A DNA stretch of 34,939 nucleotides from Candidatus Zixiibacteriota bacterium (lineage in GTDB: Bacteria > Zixibacteria > MSB-5A5 > UBA10806), in assembly GCA_020348065.1 (NCBI GenBank), contig CP070742.1:3401508-3436446 (forward strand), read 5' to 3'. The position numbers and the translations under genes were made by a program. Every line of letters begins with the position of its first letter. Position 1 is the first letter of the stretch. Under the pieces are notes generated by a model. It was not told the origin of the DNA. It did no database searches and worked only from the letters and a program-made list of their open reading frames with translations. Positions 7,250-15,666 of the stretch are shown here, piece after piece.

Positions 7250-7266
7250 TTTTGCATAATGCAAAA
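7250..7266. promoter_or_regulatory. 17-bp perfect palindrome upstream of the DUF5916 gene
   Basis: TTTTGCATAATGCAAAA is a perfect dyad (8-bp arms around a central A), about 105 bases upstream of the GTG at 7371. Its length and symmetry suit an operator for a dimeric regulator. No good -35/-10 pair was found beside it; TAAAAT at 7323-7328 is the best -10 candidate downstream. Confidence 0.4.
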
Positions 7267-7370
7267 ATCGCCTGTTTCCCTGTAATTAACACATAGCAAC
7301 CAAAACCGCAAAAATCCGTATGTAAAATATGTAAATCAATGGCCGCAAAATTATGGTGGAGGTAGGTCCC

Positions 7371-9761
7371 GTGCAGAAGCAACTACTATTTTTACTAATT
7401 CTGTTTTTTACATGGTCGCTGGTTATAGCGGAATCCAAGTTGACAGGTGAGGAAGCCGTGGCAACGAAAATCAGCGAAAGCATTAAAATTGACGGGATGC
7501 TTAGTGAAGAGGCGTGGATGAAGGGCAAGTCGGTAACCGGTTTTATACAGTACACCCCCAACGAGGGCAAGCCGGCGTCCGAACCCACTAAGGTAACCGT
7601 ACTATACGACGAAACCGCCATATATGTGGGATTCATGTGTTATGAAAGCGAACCGAAAAAAATGGTCATGATCCTGGGCGAGAGAGACAGTGGGATAGCC
7701 GCGGACCGGGTCCAGCTCGAGATCGATAGCTTCCACGACCACATGTCATCGTTTTTCTTCGAAGTCAACGCCTCGGGAACCATGAGAGACAGTTACCGCT
7801 TCGGGGTCGGCGATAATTATGATATAACCTGGGACTCCGTGTGGGAGGTTAAGACTCATCTGGGACCCGAGGGCTGGAGCGCGGAATTCCGCATCCCCTA
7901 TCATTGTCTCCGTTTCAACGAGGCGGAAGAAAACGTGTGGGGAGTTAATTTCTACAGGCATATTATGAGCAAAAACGAATATGTGATCTGGCATTATAAT
8001 ACCGAAACGCACGCCGATGATATCTCCGCTTTCCGGCATCTGGTGAATTTAAAGGGAATCAAGCCTGCTCGGCATTTTGAAATTCTTCCCTATTTCGTAT
8101 CGTCTCAGCATAATGATCCGGGTGCGGTAAACCGCAAAGACGGCCTGGATCTGAATTCCGATATAGGAATTGATCTAAAATACGGCATAACTCCCAGCAT
8201 GACTTTTGACGCCTCTATAAATCCCGATTTCGGGCAGGTGGAATCTGATCCGGCCGTAATTAATCTGTCCACTTTTGAAACGTTTTACGAGGAGAAACGT
8301 CCCTTTTTTATTGAAGGCGCGAATAAATTCAATACCGATTACCGGCTTTTTTATTCTCGCAGGATAGGCCGCGCGCCCAGCGCGTCTCCTGACGATCTTG
8401 ATTATTGGCTGAAACATCCCGATCGCACCACCATACTGGGCGCGGCCAAGCTGACTGGAAAAACCTCCAACGGATGGGAACTGGGATTGTTAAACGCGGT
8501 TACGGAAAGAGAGTACGCCAGCTATATTACTACGGACGGCGAGCAAATAAGAGCTGTGGTTATGGACGAAGCGAATTACAACATCGCCAGAGTGAAGAAG
8601 GAATTCGATTCGGGTTCTTCAATAGGAATCTTAACTACGACTCACCATCAAAAAGGTTCCACGCCGACCTACACCGGCGGAATGGACTGGGAATTACTCA
8701 TCAGGGGAAGAGAATATTCGTTCAGCGGGCAAACAGTCGGAAGCCGTCTGGGCGGAGGCGAATCCGGGATAGGCATAGGCGCCGAATTCAGTAAAAATTC
8801 AGGCAAACATATACGCGGGACTTTCGCGGTAGAATACAAATCCCGGGATCTGGATCTTAATAAAACGGGGTATCTTTCGAGGCCGAATTGGCTGGGCAGC
8901 TGGGGCTGGCTCCAGTACCGCATTGCCGAACCGGTCTGGATATTGCAGCAGGGATTTCATAACATCAACTACTGGGAAGGACAGAATCTCGACGGAGACC
9001 TGATTTCGCTGGGGGGCAATTACAATAACGGGTTCCAGTTTGTAAACCTCTGGACAGCGGGGCTGGGAATCGCCGTGGATTTACCCCATTATGATGACCG
9101 CGAAACCAGAGGAGGCCCGCTGGTTAAAATACCTCAAACCTGGTCTTTCTGGATCTGGGGCGAGTCCAATAACAGCAAACCGTTTATGGTAAATGTAAAT
9201 CCCTCTATCGGCACCGTGAGGGACGGTTCCTGGGCCGACTTTTATCTCTCGTTTAAACTCCGGCCGCGTGAAAACCTGACATTCTCAATCGGTCCCGGAA
9301 TAGAGACTATGGACAACGTATCCCGCTGGCTGACCGATACCGAAAACGAGAGCGGCGAAAGGGTCGATATATTCGGAGAACTGGATTACAGAGAAGTAAA
9401 TATGAATTTGAGAAGCACCATGACCTTCCGCAGGAACATGACCCTGATACTGTACAGCCAGTTCTTTATCGGTGCAGGCGATTATTCCAATATTAAACAG
9501 TTTATTCCATTCGATGAATTTACGGAGTTGACCGTTGATTATGATGAAAATCCGGATTTCAACTACAAATCATTCAAGCTAAACGCGGTTTTCCGCTGGG
9601 AATATATGCCCGGCTCCGATTTATATATCGTCTGGACGCAGGCCCGCGACCGCTCCGACGAGTCTGGCGACTTCGGTTTCGATAGAGATTTCAATGATAT
9701 GTTCAACACGGCTTCGGATAATGTTTTCCTGGCGAAAATCAATTACTGGTGGAATCCGTAA
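7371..9761 (+). CDS. DUF5916 outer-membrane protein with N-terminal CBM9-like domain
   Basis: I start at GTG 7371, not the in-frame ATG 7353: GGAGGT lies seven bases upstream and the product then begins MQKQLLFLLILFFTWSLVIA, a clean signal peptide. The product is 796 residues. About residues 20-210 match a CBM9-like carbohydrate-binding domain (IKIDGMLSEEAW, VTVLYDETAIYVGFMCYE, WSAEFRIPYHCLRF). The rest is the DUF5916 barrel, with NPDFGQVESDPAVINLSTFE and EEKRPFFIEG, characteristic of this family, then alternating aromatic strands to the C-terminal WWNP. In related genomes such proteins are outer-membrane proteins of unknown transport or binding role. The gene stands alone, with a palindrome upstream and a terminator downstream. 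Confidence 0.85.
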   Translation: MQKQLLFLLILFFTWSLVIAESKLTGEEAVATKISESIKIDGMLSEEAWMKGKSVTGFIQYTPNEGKPASEPTKVTVLYDETAIYVGFMCYESEPKKMVMILGERDSGIAADRVQLEIDSFHDHMSSFFFEVNASGTMRDSYRFGVGDNYDITWDSVWEVKTHLGPEGWSAEFRIPYHCLRFNEAEENVWGVNFYRHIMSKNEYVIWHYNTETHADDISAFRHLVNLKGIKPARHFEILPYFVSSQHNDPGAVNRKDGLDLNSDIGIDLKYGITPSMTFDASINPDFGQVESDPAVINLSTFETFYEEKRPFFIEGANKFNTDYRLFYSRRIGRAPSASPDDLDYWLKHPDRTTILGAAKLTGKTSNGWELGLLNAVTEREYASYITTDGEQIRAVVMDEANYNIARVKKEFDSGSSIGILTTTHHQKGSTPTYTGGMDWELLIRGREYSFSGQTVGSRLGGGESGIGIGAEFSKNSGKHIRGTFAVEYKSRDLDLNKTGYLSRPNWLGSWGWLQYRIAEPVWILQQGFHNINYWEGQNLDGDLISLGGNYNNGFQFVNLWTAGLGIAVDLPHYDDRETRGGPLVKIPQTWSFWIWGESNNSKPFMVNVNPSIGTVRDGSWADFYLSFKLRPRENLTFSIGPGIETMDNVSRWLTDTENESGERVDIFGELDYREVNMNLRSTMTFRRNMTLILYSQFFIGAGDYSNIKQFIPFDEFTELTVDYDENPDFNYKSFKLNAVFRWEYMPGSDLYIVWTQARDRSDESGDFGFDRDFNDMFNTASDNVFLAKINYWWNP

Positions 9762-9821
9762 GTAATTCATTGACAACAAATTTCCAGACCAGCCTGATAG
9801 AATTGAAGCAGGGGCTGAATT

Positions 9822-9846
9822 AGGCGCCGGAAACGGCGCTTTTTTT
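9822..9846 (+). terminator. Rho-independent terminator of the DUF5916 gene
   Basis: GCGCCG (9824-9829), a GAAA tetraloop and CGGCGC (9834-9839), directly followed by seven T (9840-9846). It lies about 60 bases after the stop at 9761. The GNRA loop and T-run make it a textbook intrinsic terminator. Confidence 0.9.
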
Positions 9847-9907
9847 GCCGCGGAAGGCAATTTATGCTTGACATCTCGAGAGGAAATATAGTAATTGGTG
9901 TGCACTC

Positions 9908-9976
9908 AAGGGTGAAACTTATGCCTGGGTAGTTCCAGCCCCCCTCTATCCAGGGTCGTTTCACCCTTCCTTTTTT
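9908..9976 (+). ncRNA. Long hairpin with T-run: possible small RNA or terminator
   Basis: Perfect 11-bp arms AAGGGTGAAAC (9908-9918) and GTTTCACCCTT (9958-9968) enclose a second stem, CCTGG (9924-9928) with CCAGG (9950-9954), and are followed on the plus strand by CCTTTTTT ending at 9976. The upstream gene already has its own terminator at 9822-9846, and TTGACA occurs at 9868-9873 between the two, though with only a weak -10 (GTAATT, 17-base spacing). The arms overlap the stop codon of the minus-strand PHP gene, so a 3'-end structure for that gene is an alternative. It does not match SRP RNA or another family I know. Confidence 0.35.
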
Positions 9977-11016
9977 GATAGAATACGAATGTGATTTGAA
10001 TAAACCCATCCTCTTTTATTCTTATACAGCTCAACCCTGTAAATCCCCGGCGATTGAACGGCTATTTCGAAACCGCGTCCTACCTGGGTCAATACCGGTC
10101 GGCCGTCTTTAATCAACCTTATATCGGCGTCTTGCGGCGAATACATATTCAGCGTGAGCTCGCTTGAAAAATCGAGGGTTTCGCCGATCCGGAAGATTCT
10201 GTTTTTCCTTCTCGCAAAAAACTGGAATCCGCGAGCGTCCCCCCAACGGAAATTCGAGACAAAAATCCTGCAATTTTTGATAGCTTCAAAAACCTGATCG
10301 CGAGCCGATATGATATCGCCGGAAAACGGCCGATGCAACAACAGATGTGTCCTAATCGATCTAAACTGGACCTTGTATGGAAATATGGTAAGTTTTATTA
10401 ACCCCTTTCTGTAAATATGGGCATGTACGTCTGTGGAACCGATCCCGGCTACCGGGCGGGATTTCGCTATCTCATCCCATTTTTCCAGGATCCTGGCGGT
10501 CGGCCCCCGAAGGCTCCGCCGGGGCATAATAGCCATTTTAAGCATATTTATCCGTTTCAACGATTCCATCCAGGCCGACATGTGGTTCCATATTTCGATT
10601 CCGTCATAACCCTTTACATCCCAACGCGTCCAGGGAAAGCAGGGATATTGAGGCAGGGCATCCCTGACCTCATCGGGATGCGCGATTATTCCCAATCCTC
10701 CCGCCCCGTGAACTTCCTTTACATATTCATCCGGATCGATCCCCTTCTCAAGCGTTTTATCCAGTCCGAAGGCGAGGTAATGATTCTCGTCATTTTCATC
10801 CTCTATCTCATAACCGATTATGGCAGCGACTTTGCCGTAAAATCTCTGATGACCGTCCTCCAGAGGTTTTAAGGTACCGTGATCCGAAAACATTAAAAAA
10901 TCAAGCCCGGCGTGCTCCCCTATCTTCGCGATTTCGCCGATATGCTTGGAGCCGTCGGAATAATTGGAGTGAATATGAATTACGCCGATGACTTCGTAAT
11001 AATCGTTATCTGGCAT
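9961..11016 (-). CDS. PHP-domain metallohydrolase (CehA-like) with C-terminal beta domain
   Basis: 351 residues. PHP metal-binding motifs are all present: HIHSNYSDG (14-22), SDHG (44-47), Glu-rich IGYEIEDEN (about 67-75), AHP (112-114) and STDVH (194-198). These ligate two or three metal ions for phosphoester or related hydrolysis. The last 90 residues or so (EIAVQSPGIYRVELY) form an Ig-like beta domain as in CehA/McbA-type PHP proteins. There is no signal peptide, so it is cytoplasmic. It is the last gene of the long minus-strand run and overlaps the MFS gene by 11 bases. The substrate cannot be told from sequence. A second, different PHP protein lies at 17499-18326. Confidence 0.85.
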   Translation of the reverse strand: MPDNDYYEVIGVIHIHSNYSDGSKHIGEIAKIGEHAGLDFLMFSDHGTLKPLEDGHQRFYGKVAAIIGYEIEDENDENHYLAFGLDKTLEKGIDPDEYVKEVHGAGGLGIIAHPDEVRDALPQYPCFPWTRWDVKGYDGIEIWNHMSAWMESLKRINMLKMAIMPRRSLRGPTARILEKWDEIAKSRPVAGIGSTDVHAHIYRKGLIKLTIFPYKVQFRSIRTHLLLHRPFSGDIISARDQVFEAIKNCRIFVSNFRWGDARGFQFFARRKNRIFRIGETLDFSSELTLNMYSPQDADIRLIKDGRPVLTQVGRGFEIAVQSPGIYRVELYKNKRGWVYSNHIRILSKKEG

Positions 11017-12241
11017 CAGGCACCTTTCTCAGAACGAAGAATCCGGCAACCATCATGATAAGCACCGAACCGACCGCGAACCGATACTTAATCGCCCCCA
11101 GAGCGCCGAACACAAGCACTGTCAATCCCCATATTATCGGTCCTATAACCGCCGCCATCCGTCCCGAAAGCGCAAAAAGCCCGAAATACTCGGCAAGTTT
11201 CTCGTTATCGCCAACCAAATTAATAAGAAGAGGTCTTTCCACTGTCCATACCCCGCCAAGGGCTATTCCCGCCAGGGATCCGAAAAGATAAAAGAGGTTT
11301 TTATCCTTCAATAAAATTATCCCGCCGAGAGTTATAATCCACAAGATTACCGTTCCCAGAAGGGCGTTTCTGGGCCCGATTTTTTCGCAGATAAAACCCC
11401 ATATGAACGATCCTACCGCCGTGAAAACCGTTACCACAACCAGGAAAACCGTTATCTCATTAAGATTTCCAATGATTATTTCTTTATCCGAAAACCCCGC
11501 AGCCTCTTTCAAAAAGACGGCCATGAAAAAAATAACAGTTTCCAGCGCCTCGACCACAAAGAACCGTCCGGCCAAGAGCCTCAAAACGCCGGTTCTGGAG
11601 CGGGCATCTCTGAAAACATCGGCAATATTCCTGATTGAGTCGATTACCGTTGATATCACCTTTTTAAATGGTCCGGGGGTTTCATCTCTTACGGTAAAAA
11701 AGAAAGGCAAAGCGAAAAGAAGAAAGAGGAGAGCCGTGAGCGTGAAAGTATCGGAATAGCATCCGGCGCCGCAAAGCGATCCGACCACGATCAGGCCGAA
11801 AATGGTCCCGGTATAGCCCAACGCTACACCGTAACCCGAAACCCGTCCCATTTTTCTTAGACCGGCAACCTGAGGTAATACGGCGTTATAGAAAACCAGC
11901 GCGCCCTGGTAGCTGAAAACCGCCACGGCGAATATGGCCAGTTGAACCGTCATCGAACCGCCGCGCCCCAGCGACATTGTGGCCAGGCAGCACGATAACG
12001 TAAGAGCTATCGCCAGCGGCATACGTCTGCGAAACTTATCGGCTACGACTCCAGCAAGCGGCATGGTCAGGGCTACCAGCACCATGGCCGAGGATCGGGC
12101 TATGGAGAGGTTTATATCCTCGCCGCCGTAAACGCTTTTTATCATGAGCGGGAAGTTCAGGCTGACCACGTTCATGGAAAACATAGTGTTGGCAAAATCG
12201 TAAAGCGACCAGCTGAATATTCTGGTTCGGGAATAGCTCAT
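11006..12241 (-). CDS. MFS transporter, UMF1/Atg22-like
   Basis: 411 residues with about 12 hydrophobic helices. The N-terminal WSLYDFANTMFSMNVV is the hallmark of the UMF1 (unknown major facilitator 1; Atg22-like) group, whose fungal relatives export amino acids from the vacuole. The MFS loop 2-3 motif appears as GVVADKFRRRMPLA. The central cytoplasmic loop (GPFKKVISTVIDSIRNIADVF) and the second half (GFICEKIGPRNALLG) are as expected. It overlaps the DUF2279 gene by ATGA and the downstream PHP gene by 11 bases, so coupled translation is likely. The substrate is unknown. Confidence 0.85.
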   Translation of the reverse strand: MSYSRTRIFSWSLYDFANTMFSMNVVSLNFPLMIKSVYGGEDINLSIARSSAMVLVALTMPLAGVVADKFRRRMPLAIALTLSCCLATMSLGRGGSMTVQLAIFAVAVFSYQGALVFYNAVLPQVAGLRKMGRVSGYGVALGYTGTIFGLIVVGSLCGAGCYSDTFTLTALLFLLFALPFFFTVRDETPGPFKKVISTVIDSIRNIADVFRDARSRTGVLRLLAGRFFVVEALETVIFFMAVFLKEAAGFSDKEIIIGNLNEITVFLVVVTVFTAVGSFIWGFICEKIGPRNALLGTVILWIITLGGIILLKDKNLFYLFGSLAGIALGGVWTVERPLLINLVGDNEKLAEYFGLFALSGRMAAVIGPIIWGLTVLVFGALGAIKYRFAVGSVLIMMVAGFFVLRKVPDAR

Positions 12242-12585
12242 ATTATTAATGACGCGATGGCGGCGCCTGCGATAACCCCGCCGATATCCCAGATGAAATC
12301 TTTGATGCTGGACGTTTCGTCGGTTCTGGAGTGATCGTAAATCTCTTTAGCCCCTCCTAAGGATATGGTAATTCCAACTCCCAGCATTATCGAATCGTTC
12401 TTTTTCATATCGAAATGACGGTTGGCGACCATCGCAATACCGCCGGAATAAAAGGCGGAGATTGTAAAATGTTTGAACTTGTCTTTTCCTAACCAGTCGT
12501 CTCTTTTTCCATTTTCTGCGCAGGACTGTTGCGGTAAGAATAGAATAAAAAATAATATGAAGACGATTTTAGAGGCCGAGTTCAT
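12238..12585 (-). CDS. DUF2279/YfiM-like exported protein
   Basis: 115 residues. The signal peptide MNSASKIVFILFFILFLPQQSCA precedes GKDKFKHFTISAFYSGG, the DKxxHF motif of the DUF2279/YfiM group of envelope proteins, then two hydrophobic segments separated by GGAKEIYDHS and IKDFIWDIGGVIAGA. Such proteins are small periplasmic or membrane proteins without an assigned function. PQQSC could act as a lipobox-like Cys but does not match well. It overlaps the HD gene upstream by 17 bases and the MFS gene downstream by four, so it is a coupled operon member. Confidence 0.7.
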   Translation of the reverse strand: MNSASKIVFILFFILFLPQQSCAENGKRDDWLGKDKFKHFTISAFYSGGIAMVANRHFDMKKNDSIMLGVGITISLGGAKEIYDHSRTDETSSIKDFIWDIGGVIAGAAIASLII

Positions 12586-13114
12586 CGGAGATACCCTGCA
12601 TGCCTTTTAGCACAATACCCAGGAATTCTTCAAGCGACAAACCGATGCTGGAACACGCCGCGATGGTCTCTCTCCGGGCGCCGGCCGCGAACCGTTTTTC
12701 CTTGAATCTCTTCAGAAGAAACTCCGTATCCAATCCCGCCAGGGATTTGGTGGGATGCATTAGCGCGGCGGCAACTATCAGTCCGGTGGCAGGATCGACA
12801 GTTAACAAGGCCCAATCCAGTTTCGATTTCGGTTCCACCTGCTCGGCGTGGGCCATGACGGCGTATATGATATCATCGTCTATTTCCCTTTCCCGCAGCC
12901 ATTCGGCGGCCATTTTGCTGTGCAGGGCCGGGCTTTTCAGGGTTTTCTCATAATCGATATCGTGAAGCAACCCCGCCAATCCCCAGTAATCGGGATCTTC
13001 CCCGAAATGTTTTGCCAGCTCCCTGCATCCGGCCTCCACCGCGAGAATATGCTTTACCAGATTTTTTGTTTTTATTTCCGATTTCACCCATTCAAGGGCC
13101 TCTTCGCGGGTCAT
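12569..13114 (-). CDS. HD-domain hydrolase (COG2316-like)
   Basis: 181 residues. HILAVEAGC provides the first His (His22) and LLHDIDYEKT the HD pair (His51-Asp52). A downstream HSKMAAEWL and MAHAE with a later Asp complete an HD metal centre. The layout, with WGLAGLLHDIDYE close to the N-terminus, matches the predicted hydrolases of COG2316, which are related to HDIG phosphohydrolases. The reaction is unproven, probably hydrolysis of a phosphoester in a nucleotide or lipid-like substrate. The start ATG 13114 has AAGGA upstream. It stands 38 bases after the outer-membrane barrel gene. Confidence 0.8.
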   Translation of the reverse strand: MTREEALEWVKSEIKTKNLVKHILAVEAGCRELAKHFGEDPDYWGLAGLLHDIDYEKTLKSPALHSKMAAEWLREREIDDDIIYAVMAHAEQVEPKSKLDWALLTVDPATGLIVAAALMHPTKSLAGLDTEFLLKRFKEKRFAAGARRETIAACSSIGLSLEEFLGIVLKGMQGISDELGL

Positions 13115-13152
13115 CCGTATTCCTTTCGATATATTAAGAAATCCCTCATTTT

Positions 13153-15144
13153 CTAATCATAAAATCTCCATCTGAATCCCCACCAGAGGGTTCGCGGGGT
13201 CTCCGGATACGGCCACCAGCTGGTGTAATTGCTGTTAAGAAGATTATCATCGTTCCACCAGAATATGAAATCCTTATAGCGGAACTCCAGCCTGCCGTTA
13301 AAAATCCCGAACCAATCCGTCAAACCCGCCCGGACCGAGCGGTAATCCTGTCTGGACGCCCCTCGGAATTCCAGTGATCCTCCCAGAAAAAGATCATCGA
13401 AAAAGAAAGACCTCGACGCCGAGAATCTCCCGAATCCTATAACGGCAGGGCCCTTCTCGAGTCCGTCATTGAAATATGCATCTTTCCAACGTCTGTACGA
13501 TCCTCCCAGCTCGCCGTCAAACAAACCATATCTGAAATTCATACTGCCGGAAACCTCCAAAAGCTCATCATCATAATTTATCGGAGAAACTGAATTCGTA
13601 CCGGCAGTATCGCTCCGGTATGACAGGTATATCTGTTCTTCGATTTTAATGAATGACGCCGTCACCTTCCAGCTCGACCAATCGAATTCGGACTCTGTCC
13701 CGATCTTAAACTCGGATATCACCGGAAAACGAAGATGGCGGGACGATTCGAACCGATAAGATTCCAGTGTCCCGGCAACGCCCAGACCGCTGACGTAATC
13801 ATCAAAATACATTAAATTAAGATCCGGTATCCTCCTCGAACGCGAGAACGAAACAAAAGGATTGAACATTCGATTGATTTCATACCCTGCAAAAGCCGAG
13901 GGCAAAAAAGCTCCGTGATCCACGCCATTCCATGAATATATCATATCAAACTTATAATCGAACCCGCTTTGATTCCCCGATACTTTTCCGAAATACTCAA
14001 ACAGGTTTACCGCCGGTTCGATCCCGACCAGTTTATAGGCTCGCAGTCTGTAATAACTCATCCCCAGATCGATATCATTGGCGGCCACATTCTTTCCAAT
14101 TGATATTTTTCCTCCCCCGATATCTCTATCGATTGAAATAGTATCGGCCAAATCTTTCGCGATAAGTCCGTTTTTTTGATATATTCCGGATGATTTAAGA
14201 TTAAAATATGTCCCGATCTCCCTGGAATATGAAACCTCGTATCTACGGGTGGTGCGGCTGTGCCGGAAAGTTTGAGGGGTTAGATATTCGAACGAATTTA
14301 CGCCGGTTTTGGAGCGGTATTTCCACAGGTTTACCGAAAGTAATCCGTCATATACAACGCGGGAGCCGCCGCCGGTGACATGATAACCGTCGCAGGCGGA
14401 ATTCTGCAGATAGCCGCCGGACTTTTTGAACCCGACCGTGAAATAGCTATAGGTTTTTTCGCCGAACGGCCTGAAGAAACGCCACCTGCTGGAATTATAT
14501 CCATAAGGTCCCCTGGAGACCTCGATGTCGGACCTGTTCTCATCATCCGGCGGCCTTCCGAGATCGAGATGAAGCCTGTTATCGAGCGAGCGTTTATCGT
14601 CCCAGTATACTTCGTTGAGAATCTCCCAGGGGACGGCGTTCAGGTCGCTGCCGATTTTGTACGGCCTGTAGATATCATTGCATAAAAACGGATGGTTATT
14701 GATATATAATTCAATTCCGGGAACGTTCAAATAATGTAACGGAATCTGCGGCGAACCCACCGGCCCCGGACTGTGCATAAAAATATTCGGTTCGCATTTT
14801 AATTCGTTGCCGACTCCCCGCGAGAGATAATTCCTGCGATAGTAGGCAGTAGGGAATATTGTTTCCTCGCACACCATAACCGCTGTGTCCGGAAGCTCTT
14901 CGGAGATTAATGTATCCGGAGATTCGGAGAGGCTGTCGGGTTTTTCCTCATCGAATATAGCCCCGGGTATTTTTTTGGCGGAATCGGCTTTGCCTTCCAT
15001 TCCGGATGCATCGGATATTGCCTTATCCGGCTCGACGTTCCGGGAAGCGCCGGGAGATACGTCCCGCGCTATCGATACGGACACGATCGATATGACTATT
15101 AAAATGCAGCCAGCGGCGGCATGATATATTCTATTCTTTTCCAA
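13153..15144 (-). CDS. Outer-membrane beta-barrel with plug-like N-terminal domain
   Basis: 663 residues from TTG 15144. This start gives KNRIYHAAAGCILIVISIV, a signal peptide, at the cost of a 46-base overlap with the S-component gene. After an acidic, Ser/Pro-rich linker, residues about 120-190 look like a TonB-dependent receptor plug: PGPVGSPQIPLHYLNVPG, then IELYINNHPF and LNAVPWEILNEVYW, parallel to the usual VLVDG-P and lnaIP--IERIEV plug pattern. The rest is alternating aromatic strands ending LWWGFRWRFYD. No TonB box is obvious, and the barrel is smaller than classical receptors. It is probably a receptor or porin for the ligand handled by the adjacent ECF S-component; this is inference. 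Confidence 0.65.
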   Translation of the reverse strand: MEKNRIYHAAAGCILIVISIVSVSIARDVSPGASRNVEPDKAISDASGMEGKADSAKKIPGAIFDEEKPDSLSESPDTLISEELPDTAVMVCEETIFPTAYYRRNYLSRGVGNELKCEPNIFMHSPGPVGSPQIPLHYLNVPGIELYINNHPFLCNDIYRPYKIGSDLNAVPWEILNEVYWDDKRSLDNRLHLDLGRPPDDENRSDIEVSRGPYGYNSSRWRFFRPFGEKTYSYFTVGFKKSGGYLQNSACDGYHVTGGGSRVVYDGLLSVNLWKYRSKTGVNSFEYLTPQTFRHSRTTRRYEVSYSREIGTYFNLKSSGIYQKNGLIAKDLADTISIDRDIGGGKISIGKNVAANDIDLGMSYYRLRAYKLVGIEPAVNLFEYFGKVSGNQSGFDYKFDMIYSWNGVDHGAFLPSAFAGYEINRMFNPFVSFSRSRRIPDLNLMYFDDYVSGLGVAGTLESYRFESSRHLRFPVISEFKIGTESEFDWSSWKVTASFIKIEEQIYLSYRSDTAGTNSVSPINYDDELLEVSGSMNFRYGLFDGELGGSYRRWKDAYFNDGLEKGPAVIGFGRFSASRSFFFDDLFLGGSLEFRGASRQDYRSVRAGLTDWFGIFNGRLEFRYKDFIFWWNDDNLLNSNYTSWWPYPETPRTLWWGFRWRFYD

Positions 15145-15665
15145 ATCTTCTGAACAACGACTCCTGAAATCCCGAAAATTATCGTATTGCTTACGGTATG
15201 TATAATACTGAAACCGAGCCCCGCCGCAAGCGCGGGCCAGAACGGTCCGAAAATATAGGCGAAGGCCAGGTTGGTGGTAAGATCGTACCAGACGGTTAGG
15301 ATTATTCCCGATACGAGCAATACCACGATGGTGAGTTTTATATTATCTTTTTTCAAAACTGCCGACCTGACCAGACCTCCGCAGAATCCGAAAAGCAAAA
15401 ACCCGAACAGCTGAACCAATCCTATTGCCAGAATCGGCTGGGCGCCATTGGGATTGAAAAACACAAATATTATTCCCGCGATCAGGGCCGTTGCGGCACC
15501 CCCGGTTTTCCCCAGATAAAGACCGGATAAAAAAAGCGAGAAACTGAAAAGCTCTATATTGGGAAGCGCCAGAAACGGGGTGTTGATCCCGAACGCCAGC
15601 GCGGCGAATACGCCTACCCGGGCGACACCCGACATGCTGAATATGGAATTGCTTTTCGAGCTCAT
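15099..15665 (-). CDS. ECF-type transporter S-component, substrate unknown
   Basis: 188 residues, about six hydrophobic helices, basic ends. The Gly/Ala-rich first helix (ARVGVFAALAFGIN), SLFLSGLYLGKTGGAATALIAGI, and the downstream GFLLFGFCGGL are typical of substrate-binding S-components of energy-coupling-factor importers and of the vitamin/queuosine-type permease folds. The EcfT and EcfA subunits are not in the window, so it would use a shared module elsewhere. It begins one base after the metalloprotease stop and overlaps the outer-membrane barrel gene by 46 bases; the pairing suggests a two-membrane uptake route. Confidence 0.65.
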   Translation of the reverse strand: MSSKSNSIFSMSGVARVGVFAALAFGINTPFLALPNIELFSFSLFLSGLYLGKTGGAATALIAGIIFVFFNPNGAQPILAIGLVQLFGFLLFGFCGGLVRSAVLKKDNIKLTIVVLLVSGIILTVWYDLTTNLAFAYIFGPFWPALAAGLGFSIIHTVSNTIIFGISGVVVQKIWKRIEYIMPPLAAF

Positions 15666-15666
15666 C

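Noticed and set aside
7241-7256. Sigma-54 promoter before the DUF5916 gene
   Set aside because: TTGCA is present but the required GG at -24 is CG.
8405-8794. Plus-strand frame within the DUF5916 gene
   Set aside because: Arg/His-rich out-of-frame shadow of a clear barrel-encoding gene.
9908-9976. SRP (4.5S) RNA
   Set aside because: It lacks the conserved GGAAGGAAGCAGCC-type apical region of bacterial SRP RNA.
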